Source of the DNA: Asparagopsis taxiformis
Taxonomy: Eukaryota; Rhodophyta; Florideophyceae; Bonnemaisoniales; Bonnemaisoniaceae
NCBI GenBank assembly: GCA_030407315.1
Contig: JALQPE010000443.1
Coordinates: 51,123 to 115,122 of the forward strand
Direction of reading: 5' to 3'
Length of the DNA: 64,000 nucleotides
A program made the position numbers and the translations under genes. The notes under the pieces are model-generated. The model was not told the origin of the DNA and searched no databases. It was given only the letters and a program-made list of their open reading frames with translations. Each line of letters starts with the position of its first letter. Position 1 is the first letter of the stretch. Shown piece after piece: positions 30,851 through 40,849 of this stretch.

Positions 30851-31577
30851 TCTAGATTCAATTCATTTCCGATTACACTTCCACAGCGTGGTTCCTGTCA
30901 TCTCGTTGCATCTGTAGACTGTTTTGCGTCTACAACTTGGGTGTCTTGCAATTGATTGGGGGATAGATTCGGGATTTCCACATCGATCCAGCTATCGACA
31001 GACCTGTTATAGATTCATCAGCAGATGTTGCGTAGTGCGCGTAGGGTAGTAGATATGATTGGCTTTTCTGGAAAAAATCGCAACCCTCGTTGAGAATATG
31101 TCGCCCCGAACATGTCAAAGTAGCAGGACTGTCCGATCATGTCTGCAGTGAGTCTTCATCAGTTCCTGCAGCATTCCAAGTATAGAATGACAAAGCGCAG
31201 TCCAGGACTCATAGCTCATATTTCCGCCTTTGCTCGTTTGCACGACTTTGTGCATCGGATCGCTCTCGGCATCCAGTTGCTAGAGGGCAAGTTGTGCGAC
31301 GATTCAGCCCAATACGTTCTAAACCATGCGTTGATCTTGGAAATAGTGACGTTCGCAATCAATGTCTCGAGTAAATTCAGAATCTCGCATAGGGTCGCAG
31401 ACCCACCATTGCGGAGCAGCTGGATTTAACTCAGCAGCGACGACCGATCCTCTGCTACACAGAAACTGAGCGACTTCCTCAAATAAGCTTGGGAAATACG
31501 GAGCGATGTCATCAAAAAGGGCTCCGCGAGATTCCTTGCACACTGTGGATGATCGCTTAGAGGGTAGGGTCGCTAGC
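30851..31577. other. Intergenic; possible minus-strand ORF split by Gypsy-B
   Basis: On the minus strand a frame reads across the Gypsy-B target site once the element is removed. It enters from the right flank (about 37300-37241) and continues from 31577 to 31319 as ...LATLPSKRSSTV... FDDIAPYFPSLFEEV. The composition looks coding, but no start codon or domain was identified. The rest of the interval shows nothing. Confidence 0.3.
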
Positions 31578-31957
31578 TTTTGAGTAACCGTAGGGCAGGA
31601 ATTGAATGCCGCTAGAGCTCTGACCTTTTTTATTTCAAGGGAGGTAAAGATAGCTAAAGTAGTGTAGCTTCCAGGACGGAATGGCGGTGAAATCATAGGG
31701 GGAAAGGGAAAAAGTAGAACGCTCTAATGGGATCGTACCTAGCACGCAGGAAGAGACAATTAAGATCGCTGCCAGGCCGTGGATGGAAGTGTGCCGACCG
31801 GACAGCATGTTTGTCTACGTTCCCGCTTACCATAAGCGACCTGGAGGAGATAATAATTGCCACACATGTACTGTGCTCAACGCACCGTGTGCAGATCCAT
31901 CAACCAGCAGTGCTAGATGGCAACACATACCTTGCGTACCAAAGGGGCGATGCAGCA
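31578..31957 (-). repeat. Gypsy-B 3' LTR (380 bp)
   Basis: Plus strand ttttgagtaaccg to gatgcagca; it matches 36856-37235. Confidence 0.93.
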
Positions 31958-31971
31958 GTCCTCTCTCTTAA
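31958..31971 (-). promoter_or_regulatory. Gypsy-B polypurine tract
   Basis: Minus strand TTAAGAGAGAGGAC directly before the 3' LTR, the expected position and composition for plus-strand priming. Confidence 0.7.
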
Positions 31972-31980
31972 TGGCGAACG

Positions 31981-34900
31981 TTAGAAGGATGCTGCTTCTT
32001 TGGCCAAACGCTGGTCGTAAAATTGACTCAGGAAGGCGGAAATCATCTCAGGAATATCTTCACGCAGTACTTCTAATGGTTCCCAAGTTGGATCTTCATA
32101 ATCGAATCCTTTCCATTTTGTTTTCACCTCGTATCGGCCATAGTCATCATTGTAACGTAGATCCTGAAGCTCCTCCACGGTATTAAAGTGAGGATTGTTG
32201 TGGGCGATTGTATCCAAGAGTGTTTCACTGACGTTTAGACTTGAATCAGAATAGAATTTGAGTCGGTTTGCATGCACAAGTGCATGTGAGCCAGTGATGA
32301 GATCTTCCAATTCATACACGTAATCAGATTCTGCCCTTGTAACCCTTCTTGGACCGCGCCATTTAACTCTAAGCTTATGACCATCATTGATTTGGCGTTG
32401 AGCAACTAAAACGTAGTCGCCAATCTCAAAATTGATTGGTAATACATGCGTTTTCCGGTTGTGAGCATCAACGGCCGCCTGTCTGCTTTTTGTTTTGCGC
32501 GCTGATACATCTCTATGCATCTCATCAATTGCTCTTATGAGACGCTCGATACCAATAAGCTTTTGAGCACGGATGAATTCGAGACTCTTCTGAACAGGTG
32601 TTTCCTTTGGAACAACGGATAACAAAGGGTGAGACGGAGTAATCCCAGTAAAGACAGTGATAGGAGCGTTTCCTCCCATACTTTCACGCTTAGAATGATT
32701 CAGCACGCTTTGTACCACCTTTGATACCTTCGGCCATTCTTTTTCAGATAAACGGAATTCGGAAAGTAATGATCGGGTTGCACGAAGTACTTGCTTGCAT
32801 ACACTCTCTACTGTTCCATTAGATTGTGGACAGTAGGCAGTTGTAAAATGGTGACGCGTATGCATTGCACGGTTTAGGCCGTCCATCAACGCATTTTTGA
32901 AGTGTGATCCACGATCGGAAATCCAGTTAGGGGCGATTCCGAATAATGAAAACCACTTATGCAATGTTTCGACAGTAGTATTTGTGTCTGCCGCCGAGGA
33001 TGGCTCGAGCCAGACGAATGAAGAGGCGTCATCTTTGATAATTAATAAGTATATCTCACCAGAAATGCTTGGACCCATATATAGGTAGTCAAAGTGGATG
33101 ACCTCATTCGGCTTGTCGGAGTGAAGAGCGTGGCCCATGGGACGAGGCACACGATTTCCTCCAGTAGTGGATATGCAATGCAAACAACTCTTGCAGAAGG
33201 CACTCACATCTTGCTTCAATCCTTTCCAATGAAAATATTCTTTGATGTGATTATACGTTGTGTTTTCCCCACGATGACCGCCGCTTCCACAATGAGCAAT
33301 AATGCAAATGCGCAATTGCAACTCTGTCGCATCAGCTGGAATCCATAATGCATTAGAAATGTGATAGTATATTCCATTCTTGAGTGTTGTAGGCACATGC
33401 TCCTTCCCTTCCTTAATAGCAGCAGCCTGGGCAGCAATGATGTCGGCTATTTCTGGCCATGTGAAGTCTGGATCAAGATCAGGAGCGACAGGAGCAATAA
33501 AAAGGGATGATAAAGACGCACGATAGACATTAGATGAAACATGGCTCGAATGCGGTGCACCCCACCTCGAGAGTAGGTCAGCCCAGCAGTTCTCATCGCC
33601 TGGAATGTGTACTATCGTGTACCGGAAAGATGACATGCGCATTGCCCATCTTTCCACCTTAGTAAGGACATGTTTACCCATTGAGGGATTGGTTGACAAT
33701 GGGTTGAACATGAAAACCAAATTCTTATGGTCCGTAAACAAATAGAATCCTTCCGGTCGAAGGAGTAAATAGTCCAACCTCATTACTGACTCCACAATGG
33801 CATATGCCTCCTTTTCTACTGTAGACCACCGCGTGCTTGAGCCTGTAAATGAACCGGATATAAATGCAAGCGGTTCGTGGTTCTGATCTTCGTATAGTGC
33901 ATCCATATCGGATGCAGGTATTTGAGTCAATATACCAGCCCAATGGAGTTCTGATGCATCTGTGAACAGGCAAAGGAGCTTTGTAGGATCGGGATGTGCA
34001 AGTGTGGCTGCATTGCGTAATGCATTCTTGACCTGTTCGAGTGCTTCGTCTTGCTTTTTGCCCCATATAGACTGTAACGATACTTTTGAAACTGCTTTCC
34101 TTGTCCTACTGCCCGCCTGCTCATATACTGCTTCCAATGTAATCCTTAGTTCATCCATTATCTTGTTAAACTCTGGAATTGTCTGCTTCATCCATGTGGC
34201 TGCACAGACAAATTGTTGCAGTTCTGCCCCTGTACTGGGCTTTGTCAACTCCAGTAGCCCATTCAATCGAGATGGATCCATGCGTACACCTTCCTTGCTT
34301 ATTAATCTCCCGCACCATCGTACTGTATGTAAGTATAACTGGCACTTCTGTGCATGTAGCTTCAAATTGTTCCGCCTGCATATTTGAAAGAACTTACGAA
34401 GAGTGATTAGAAGCTCTTCAATTGAACGGCAATGCAATAGCATGTCGTCTAACCACTGCAACATTCTGTCGCGAATGCTAGTGCAAAGAAGTTGGACATT
34501 GCTTTGCAAGTAGGATACAGCGTTTGTTTGTCCATGCATTACTCTGGTCGGAGTGAACACACCATCTTCTGTTATAAAGCTTTGGCACTCCTGGGACGTC
34601 ACGTCCAATGGTAACTGCCAATATCCCTGACATAGATCAAGAGTAGCAAAGCATACGTCCTCAGATAGTTTGGATGTTGCAGCTTCTAGATCTGGCATTG
34701 GCCATACATGAGGAACTGTCTGTTCGTTAACTGGACGAAGATCCACTGTAAAACGGAATTTCTCAGTGCCAGACTTCGGCACAACAAGCGGTGCACTTGC
34801 CCATTGACTAGTGTTGTTGGGGTATATCAATCCCAAACTAAGCAACTCATCAATTTTCTGGCGGAGGAACGTGGTTTGTAGAGGAGAATAACGGCGCTGC

Positions 34901-36804
34901 CGTACACGAATAGGTACCGCACCGGGTTTTAGAATGACCTTCATAGGCGGTACTTTCGCGGGGGGATCTGCCCCAAGCTTAGTCCGAAATATATCCGCAT
35001 ATTCCTTGACCAGCGCATGCAGTTCGTCGTGGTGTTCTGGGGGCAATCCATTATTGATTGCATGCTGCACCATAGAATCTAGGCACTCTGATGTTTTATG
35101 TTCATCATCGGTGCCTACGGACACTATTTTGTCGAATAGATCCTCTTTCTCGGGTTGCACTACACTGCTGCAGAGAGTGGTTGAGTAATCAATGCTTGTA
35201 ACTGGAGGATTCTTTGTCTGCACGGCGCAAACGTCATGTTTTTCCCTGACGCTATACTCCGGAGCCTCATCTAGCGGCAGATTGGCATCTTGCTGCTCCT
35301 TGTCAGACAGTAGAAGCTTTGTAAGTTTGCTGTTCTCAGAGAAGTCTGGCTGGAAACCAATATTTGAGAAGTCTTTGTCATGCACAGAATTACGCACTGT
35401 AGAAAGATGACGGTCCAAATCAAAACCAATAGATTGTAGAAGCGGACGCGACAAAAGAACCTCCTTCATTGGTTCATCGAAAACCAAGTATTCTACATTT
35501 CTGAGCCGAAGTGGTGCTTGCCCTAGGTAAAGTGTAGTTGAGATCCGCGCTTTCTTCTTTGCCAGATAAGTTTTTGTATCTCCATCAGCGTCTTGGTCCT
35601 GAAGAGCAAGTCCCATAGCTATGGGAATTGCAAGTGGAAGAACTTGCACAAATATCCCTGCTTTGGCACACATCTGTAAATGTCTATCGCTTATAGAAGC
35701 GTGATCAGCGCCATAGTCACCGTTCACGATGACGGGCACATTGTCAGCCAGTTTGGCACGGTATCTCCCCGGTGGCAAATCAGTTTTTTTGTTGCATAAC
35801 CATGATTCGTCTCCTATAAAATTGTCTCCCTGATTGTTCAATACATTGAGTCTTCCTACCTCGCTCCGTTTGTCCCGATACTCTTTAAGAAATTTGGCCT
35901 TTTCTTGTGGTGTAGAAACTGTGCAGTACCTTATGTAATGGTGTTCACCACACGCAGGATTCAAACACTTTGGAGCAGTACTTGTAGTCGCTTTTCCGTT
36001 CTTGTCTCTACTAGAACGCTGTGGAGTAACTTGGACAGAGCTGGGTGTAGCGGGCTGACAGACCGCTTTTTCCATATGTAAGGAAGCATTTGGGCTTGAC
36101 TGCGAGAAGGTACTATGCTTCTTGGTGGTCTTAGTTTTCTCGTATCCACTATGGGATCCTTTCAGCGGCACGTACTCCTCACATGCAATAGCACGTTTTA
36201 AAACATGCTTGAAGAATGACATCCAGTTTTCTTCTATGTTGTTTATACCAAGCTCAATGTCCTGAATGATTCTGTCCTTGAGAACTGCCGGTTTCAAAAG
36301 CTCGCAAATGTGACGAATAGATAGTTTCGGTTTGTCGTCAATGAGACGTTCCCATTTTTTGTGACGAAGGAGTGTTTGGTAGTCTGAGAATAATCCGCGA
36401 ATGCGCAACTCAGCGTCTGGCTCATGCACATTTATTTTCACAGCACTCTTGATGGCTGTTTCCAATTCTTCCAGTGAAATTGACTCCAGCTTAACCTCTT
36501 CTTTGGATCGTAGCCACTCTTCCAAAATATCTTCAGTGAGGTCATTGAACTCTTGGATCCCTTCAAACGTTTCAAATGCAATCAGAGAGAGCAAAAGGTC
36601 ACGATCGATTGAGGACCTGAGTGGAACAGGCGTTAGTGCACTTCCAGAAGCGTTCGCATCCTGGATGTACAGTAAGTAGTTTTCGCGGTCACGCAGGAAC
36701 GCATGAATAGTCTTCCGTCCTAATTTTCGGAGAACAGGATGAGACACGGGAGTAAACATTGGTTGCCCGGTTGTGTGCATGGGAGAACCCATGTTGACGG
36801 GCAC
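31981..36804 (-). CDS. Gypsy-B gag-pol polyprotein
   Basis: 1607 codons without interruption; start at 36804 (MPVNMGSPMHTTG), just inside the 5' LTR. Gag with zinc knuckle CLNPACGEHHYIRYC (about 279-293); protease-like NGDYGADHAS (about 356; the usual DTG/DSG is DYGAD); RT with FRFTVDLRPVNEQT, LDLCQGYWQLPL and active site QWLDDMLLH (about 785; W replaces Y); RNase H LFTDASELHW; integrase with HCGSGGHRG...CLHC, HFDYLYMG, SDRGSHFKN and PQSNGTVESV; C-terminal chromodomain WKGFDYEDPTWEPL (about 1580). Gag, protease and pol share one frame. This is the best intact Gypsy in the window and serves as the reference for the other two. Confidence 0.95.
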   Translation of the reverse strand: MPVNMGSPMHTTGQPMFTPVSHPVLRKLGRKTIHAFLRDRENYLLYIQDANASGSALTPVPLRSSIDRDLLLSLIAFETFEGIQEFNDLTEDILEEWLRSKEEVKLESISLEELETAIKSAVKINVHEPDAELRIRGLFSDYQTLLRHKKWERLIDDKPKLSIRHICELLKPAVLKDRIIQDIELGINNIEENWMSFFKHVLKRAIACEEYVPLKGSHSGYEKTKTTKKHSTFSQSSPNASLHMEKAVCQPATPSSVQVTPQRSSRDKNGKATTSTAPKCLNPACGEHHYIRYCTVSTPQEKAKFLKEYRDKRSEVGRLNVLNNQGDNFIGDESWLCNKKTDLPPGRYRAKLADNVPVIVNGDYGADHASISDRHLQMCAKAGIFVQVLPLAIPIAMGLALQDQDADGDTKTYLAKKKARISTTLYLGQAPLRLRNVEYLVFDEPMKEVLLSRPLLQSIGFDLDRHLSTVRNSVHDKDFSNIGFQPDFSENSKLTKLLLSDKEQQDANLPLDEAPEYSVREKHDVCAVQTKNPPVTSIDYSTTLCSSVVQPEKEDLFDKIVSVGTDDEHKTSECLDSMVQHAINNGLPPEHHDELHALVKEYADIFRTKLGADPPAKVPPMKVILKPGAVPIRVRQRRYSPLQTTFLRQKIDELLSLGLIYPNNTSQWASAPLVVPKSGTEKFRFTVDLRPVNEQTVPHVWPMPDLEAATSKLSEDVCFATLDLCQGYWQLPLDVTSQECQSFITEDGVFTPTRVMHGQTNAVSYLQSNVQLLCTSIRDRMLQWLDDMLLHCRSIEELLITLRKFFQICRRNNLKLHAQKCQLYLHTVRWCGRLISKEGVRMDPSRLNGLLELTKPSTGAELQQFVCAATWMKQTIPEFNKIMDELRITLEAVYEQAGSRTRKAVSKVSLQSIWGKKQDEALEQVKNALRNAATLAHPDPTKLLCLFTDASELHWAGILTQIPASDMDALYEDQNHEPLAFISGSFTGSSTRWSTVEKEAYAIVESVMRLDYLLLRPEGFYLFTDHKNLVFMFNPLSTNPSMGKHVLTKVERWAMRMSSFRYTIVHIPGDENCWADLLSRWGAPHSSHVSSNVYRASLSSLFIAPVAPDLDPDFTWPEIADIIAAQAAAIKEGKEHVPTTLKNGIYYHISNALWIPADATELQLRICIIAHCGSGGHRGENTTYNHIKEYFHWKGLKQDVSAFCKSCLHCISTTGGNRVPRPMGHALHSDKPNEVIHFDYLYMGPSISGEIYLLIIKDDASSFVWLEPSSAADTNTTVETLHKWFSLFGIAPNWISDRGSHFKNALMDGLNRAMHTRHHFTTAYCPQSNGTVESVCKQVLRATRSLLSEFRLSEKEWPKVSKVVQSVLNHSKRESMGGNAPITVFTGITPSHPLLSVVPKETPVQKSLEFIRAQKLIGIERLIRAIDEMHRDVSARKTKSRQAAVDAHNRKTHVLPINFEIGDYVLVAQRQINDGHKLRVKWRGPRRVTRAESDYVYELEDLITGSHALVHANRLKFYSDSSLNVSETLLDTIAHNNPHFNTVEELQDLRYNDDYGRYEVKTKWKGFDYEDPTWEPLEVLREDIPEMISAFLSQFYDQRLAKEAASF

Positions 36805-36855
36805 GTCAGCGATATTTTTCGGAGTAGTGTGTTGTTAATGTACTCAAGTGATCAC

Positions 36856-37235
36856 TTTTGAGTAACCGTAGGGCAGGAATTGAATGCCGCTAGAGCTCTG
36901 ACCTTTTTTATTTCAAGGGAGGTAAAGATAGCTAAAGTAGTGTAGCTTCCAGGACGGAATGGCGGTGAAATCATAGGGGGAAAGGGAAAAAGTAGAACGC
37001 TCTAATGGGATCGTACCTAGCACGCAGGAAGAGACAATTAAGATCGCTGCCAGGCCGTGGATGGAAGTGTGCCGACCGGACAGCATGTTTGTCTACGTTC
37101 CCGCTTACCATAAGCGACCTGGAGGAGATAATAATTGCCACACATGTACTGTGCTCAACGCACCGTGTGCAGATCCATCAACCAGCAGTGCTAGATGGCA
37201 ACACATACCTTGCGTACCAAAGGGGCGATGCAGCA
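36856..37235 (-). repeat. Gypsy-B 5' LTR (380 bp)
   Basis: Second copy of the LTR, flanked on the right by the CTAGC target duplication. Confidence 0.93.
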
Positions 37236-37240
37236 CTAGC

Positions 37241-40128
37241 CAAGGGTCGCCACGCTGGCGTTTCGTTCGGAGTGAGCAATGGCACCGAGACTAAGGCGTT
37301 GCCTCAGACTTGAGTTGTGTCGTTATGACGAGATACGAGTGAGCGTCGTATCTCGTAAAATATTGCAATTTCTAAATTACAATGCAACCCGAGCAATTAA
37401 ATTATACCATAGGAAAGGATACAACGAAATTTAGCGACAGGACATCTCGCAGTCCCACGCAAATCCTGATATCCAGACCCAGAGATCCTGGCCCACGATC
37501 TCTCGACCTGTAAGTCAAGGATCGGCTTGGCTCTATTTGCGTGCCTCATAAAGGGAATAGGTTTTCAAGGCACGCAGAAAGTATTTTAACTTCGAAACGT
37601 CAGCTAAGAAACGAAATTTTTGGCGGGTGCAGAAGTGTTCCTGTACAGTATGTACCACCAGAACTGCTCAGATGGGAAAAGATACTGATCTATGTTGGCG
37701 CGAGTCTGCCGCAGCCATCGAGCTCCGCCGGCGGGAAGCCTCATCTGGTCGAGGTTTCCATTCCAGACCTCCCCAGCAGCGCAGCACAGTCCGCATCGTC
37801 CACACGTAACTATCTTTTGACACCCTCCCTCCATCCCTAGCTTACCTTTTCACATAGTTTGGCTACCCTGGGGCACCCATCATATGCAATGGTCAAAGCG
37901 ATGCTGAAAGAGCCGCAAGCCCCTGGCTTAGCCAAGTTATTACTGGCAAAACCTGCATTAAACATGCGTTCTTATAGGCACTACTATTGTGATTTCGGTA
38001 CCCGAAGTTCTGGGTCGACTAGCGGAAAGTGGAGAGGATGTTAATCTGAATTTAGATGAGTTCAACGTGGACGGTTTTGTCCAGCGTGCAAACCTGCTGC
38101 CATGCCAGTCCAGCTTACCAGACCAATGGGTGAGGTTGCGACAGAAATTGGTTGCCGTGCTGGGGCTCCTGTCACAGGAATGCCGGCTATACTGTGCTGA
38201 CCAACGTCGTGATGCCGACTGATAGACGTTCCGCACGATACTGTCGATGAGGATGACAAATCAAGCGACGTTGCGACTCTCGTGAAGCATGGAACAGGCA
38301 GTTTTCGTTGACGCTTCACACAATCATAAAGGCATATCCATATGTATCTGCGACAATCACATCGCCGGCTGGGTTTTCGTGCATGATTTCCACAAATTGG
38401 TACCCTGTATCGGTGTAATTGATTTGTCAGCATTGAAGTGACCGAAGACTTTCACGCGCCTGTCCATGCAGCCGAGTGTGGTTAGGTGTCGATGTGGGCG
38501 CTGGTGGATTTGGAGGAAGATATTTGGGACAGTTCAGATGATGCACCATGGTTCTGTGAGAATGGTATCACAGAACTTCTGGACATTGTTTGGCCCGTAT
38601 ATGCTGTCGTCTTATGGGCACTTTTGAAACCCATCAGTAAGCTGTTTGTTACAGGACGAGTTCGGATACTTCTCATCTCAGGAATGGTATGATGACACAT
38701 TGATTGGCGAGATGTATTGCTCCGGGACGCGATGCTTTCTTGGTAGGACAGAGTATTGTGCTGTGAGTTTGCAATTCAGATTGAATGAATGAACTTCAAT
38801 TGAATTATCGACGAATTGGTGAGGGGGAAGAAGAGAGGATGAGATGAAACGGCATTGAAGTATTTTTAGTACCGCCAAATTGTGGGACTGAGGACGCTAA
38901 CACTGCATGCGTGAACTTCAGCGTCATACGCGTCGCACCAGTCTATGTGTCAGATACGATGAAGCAAGTCGCCTGGGTTTTGAACGGGGCAAATGAAATT
39001 GGAATTGCTTGCTCAGTTTCAGTCTGCAAGATGTAGTCGATTTTGAGAAAATTGTGGAACAGTCAGGGACGTTTGCAGGATTGCGTAAAGAAAGATTGTG
39101 AGGTACTGTTGTCGGTAGAAGCTCGGTGCTAACTTGAATAATATGCCTAGGGTGAGAGCTCGAGGTGACGGAGGTTGTCATCGTATTCTGTGTTCAGCCT
39201 GGCAGTTCCCATTCCACGTACGATTGGGCTTTCTCATTGGCCTTGTGCGCTTCGGGCGGCGCTGTCCATGTTGCTGAGGACAGCCTGCCGAAAGGTTGTC
39301 CCTTGTCTGGTTGGAAAGGGCAAAGGCGTGGCGGCATGCGTGTACACTGACCAAAAGTTATCTGTCTGATGAGAATAAATAGCTCAAATTGGACTTGTGA
39401 AATTGGTCTGTCATAGGAACCATCAGTTCACACTCGCTCATAATGCCATGTGTGATGGAGGCACAACATGACGCTTCCAGAGGTGTGTTTTTCTGCAAGG
39501 TGATGTTGAATCTTTTCTCTGTAATGCAGGGACCGTGTATTACATTATTCTGCAGCAGGCACGACTTCCCGACAGTAGGATGCAGTACAACTGTACAATC
39601 TTTGACGCGGACAGATTTGTCGCTCTTGTTGTCGTTACAAACTCTGGTTGGGAAACTGGCATAACTTCTGCATGGTCATCGTCCACGTCTACGTCTCCGT
39701 CAACTCTCAACTTCTGCGAAGCTCGGTAACGTAATGCAAGTGATGCGTACATACGCTATTGGTCAACGCAAGAATTGAGCAATTTCATTGGATATCGAAA
39801 ATCTCAATGAGGCGAGCAAGACTGCCTTCCCGCAGCGCACAGAGAGTGGGCCCCCCTCACTACATGTAAAACCAATGAACCACATGTCCGGTGTGACTTT
39901 GCGGTTATACGAGCATAAAGGTATTCATCCAACACTACACAAGCATCTGCTGTATGACCTGCCGACTTCAAAATGTACAGTACATTTATTCGAAAATTGA
40001 GCTTCTGCTAAGAGAAACAGCATTCGATAAATCATTCAGTACATGCCCATGTGCCTAACAAGTGTCGTGTTCGCACCAATAGTGAAGTAGTGTGCCAATG
40101 TAATCTTCTCCCCCGTCCCATCCCCAGC
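37241..40128. other. Intergenic with possible decayed coding sequence
   Basis: No intact gene. On the minus strand between about 38440 and 37960, fragments such as SIAGIPVTGAPARQPISV and YQFVEIMHENPAGDVIVAD read like protein but change frame and meet stops. I take this as a possible old pseudogene without a family. ORF 38486-38692 (plus) has a hydrophobic stretch but no other support. Confidence 0.3.
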
Positions 40129-40135
40129 ATAAAAG
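40129..40135 (+). promoter_or_regulatory. TATA-like element of the truncated small-protein gene
   Basis: ataaaag, about 70 bp upstream of the ATG at 40201, a position similar to the TATA box of the paralogue at 30611. Confidence 0.45.
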
Positions 40136-40200
40136 ACCCACTCAGACATGATTCACTCTCTGGTACCACCCCCGCCAATTCAAGACAGCTGGTAACCGAA

Positions 40201-40304
40201 ATGAAACTCTTCAACTTCATCATGTCCTGTTCACGTTCATCTCCTCGTGCACATTCACGCACCCTCACCGTGCCAGGTGCTCCTCGTGAATCAGTCTACC
40301 CTCC
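40201..40304 (+). pseudogene. Small basic protein gene truncated by Gypsy-C
   Basis: Homologue of the 79-aa protein at 30611: MKLFNFIMSCSRSS, then VPGAPRESVYPP, after which the 5' LTR of Gypsy-C begins at 40305. The frame runs on into the LTR to a stop at 40584, giving a chimeric 128-codon ORF. Sequence beyond the right LTR (from 45922) does not look like the missing 3' half. Either the insertion was accompanied by a deletion or the right flank has been exchanged. Confidence 0.65.
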
Positions 40305-40717
40305 TGTTCTACCCCACGGTGTGACGACACTTGGGAGGTTCTCAGCGGCTAAGGAGCCATTGCACCCAGCATTCGGAAGCCACCTCGCCAGCGTAGGTTG
40401 GTTCGGGCCGGCACAAGGAGACACTGTCTTGCGTGCGGTAGATGAGATGGGAAGCAAGATCGGGCCAGATAATGCCCTGCGACGGGACAAGCTATGCCAA
40501 ACCCTACGTGGACTAGTTTCCCCGGTCGCATCCCGGGATCAGAGGATAGCTCCCGAGATCGTGGGGAAGAGGAAACTAGGATAGAACTGAGGCAGTGAGT
40601 AGCTGTCCTGGTGTAACTAGCGAAGTAGAGCTTTATATAAAGGTGCGCTCCTCCCTAAGCTAGAGGAAAAAAGGCAGCAGCGTGCCGATTACACTTGCCT
40701 TCCGGGTCTCCTCTTCA
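40305..40717 (+). repeat. Gypsy-C 5' LTR (413 bp)
   Basis: tgttctaccccacgg to tctcctcttca; it contains a TATA-like tract (gctttatataaagg, near 40630). It matches 45509-45921. Confidence 0.93.
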
Positions 40718-40849
40718 GTGTGGACAAGTATCGCGGGCGGAGAAAGGTGTAAGTGAGAACAAAGCGCTTTCTTTAAAGAGTAAACTGCACCTTCAAAGAA
40801 CGCGGTACGTGCTCTGCACTCCTACCATTTTACTCCGTCGAGCATCACG

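Larger units (their letters stand above)
31578..37235 (-). mobile_element. Complete Ty3/Gypsy chromodomain retrotransposon (Gypsy-B)
   Basis: 380-bp LTRs at 31578-31957 and 36856-37235, with target duplication CTAGC (31573-31577 and 37236-37240). The element is read on the minus strand: LTR starts TGCTGCATCGCC and ends CTCAAAA, so its 3' end is not the usual CA. It has one intact gag-pol ORF. A purine tract TTAAGAGAGAGGAC (minus, 31958-31971) precedes the 3' LTR. No standard tRNA primer match was found after the 5' LTR, where the first bases are GTGATCACTTGAG. Equal-length LTRs that appear almost identical suggest recent insertion. Confidence 0.95.

Noticed and set aside
40305..40584. LTR-internal ORF shared by both Gypsy-C LTRs
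   Set aside because: Present in both LTR copies, overlaps LTR control sequences and lacks a domain; the long plus-strand version is only the truncated small gene reading into the LTR.
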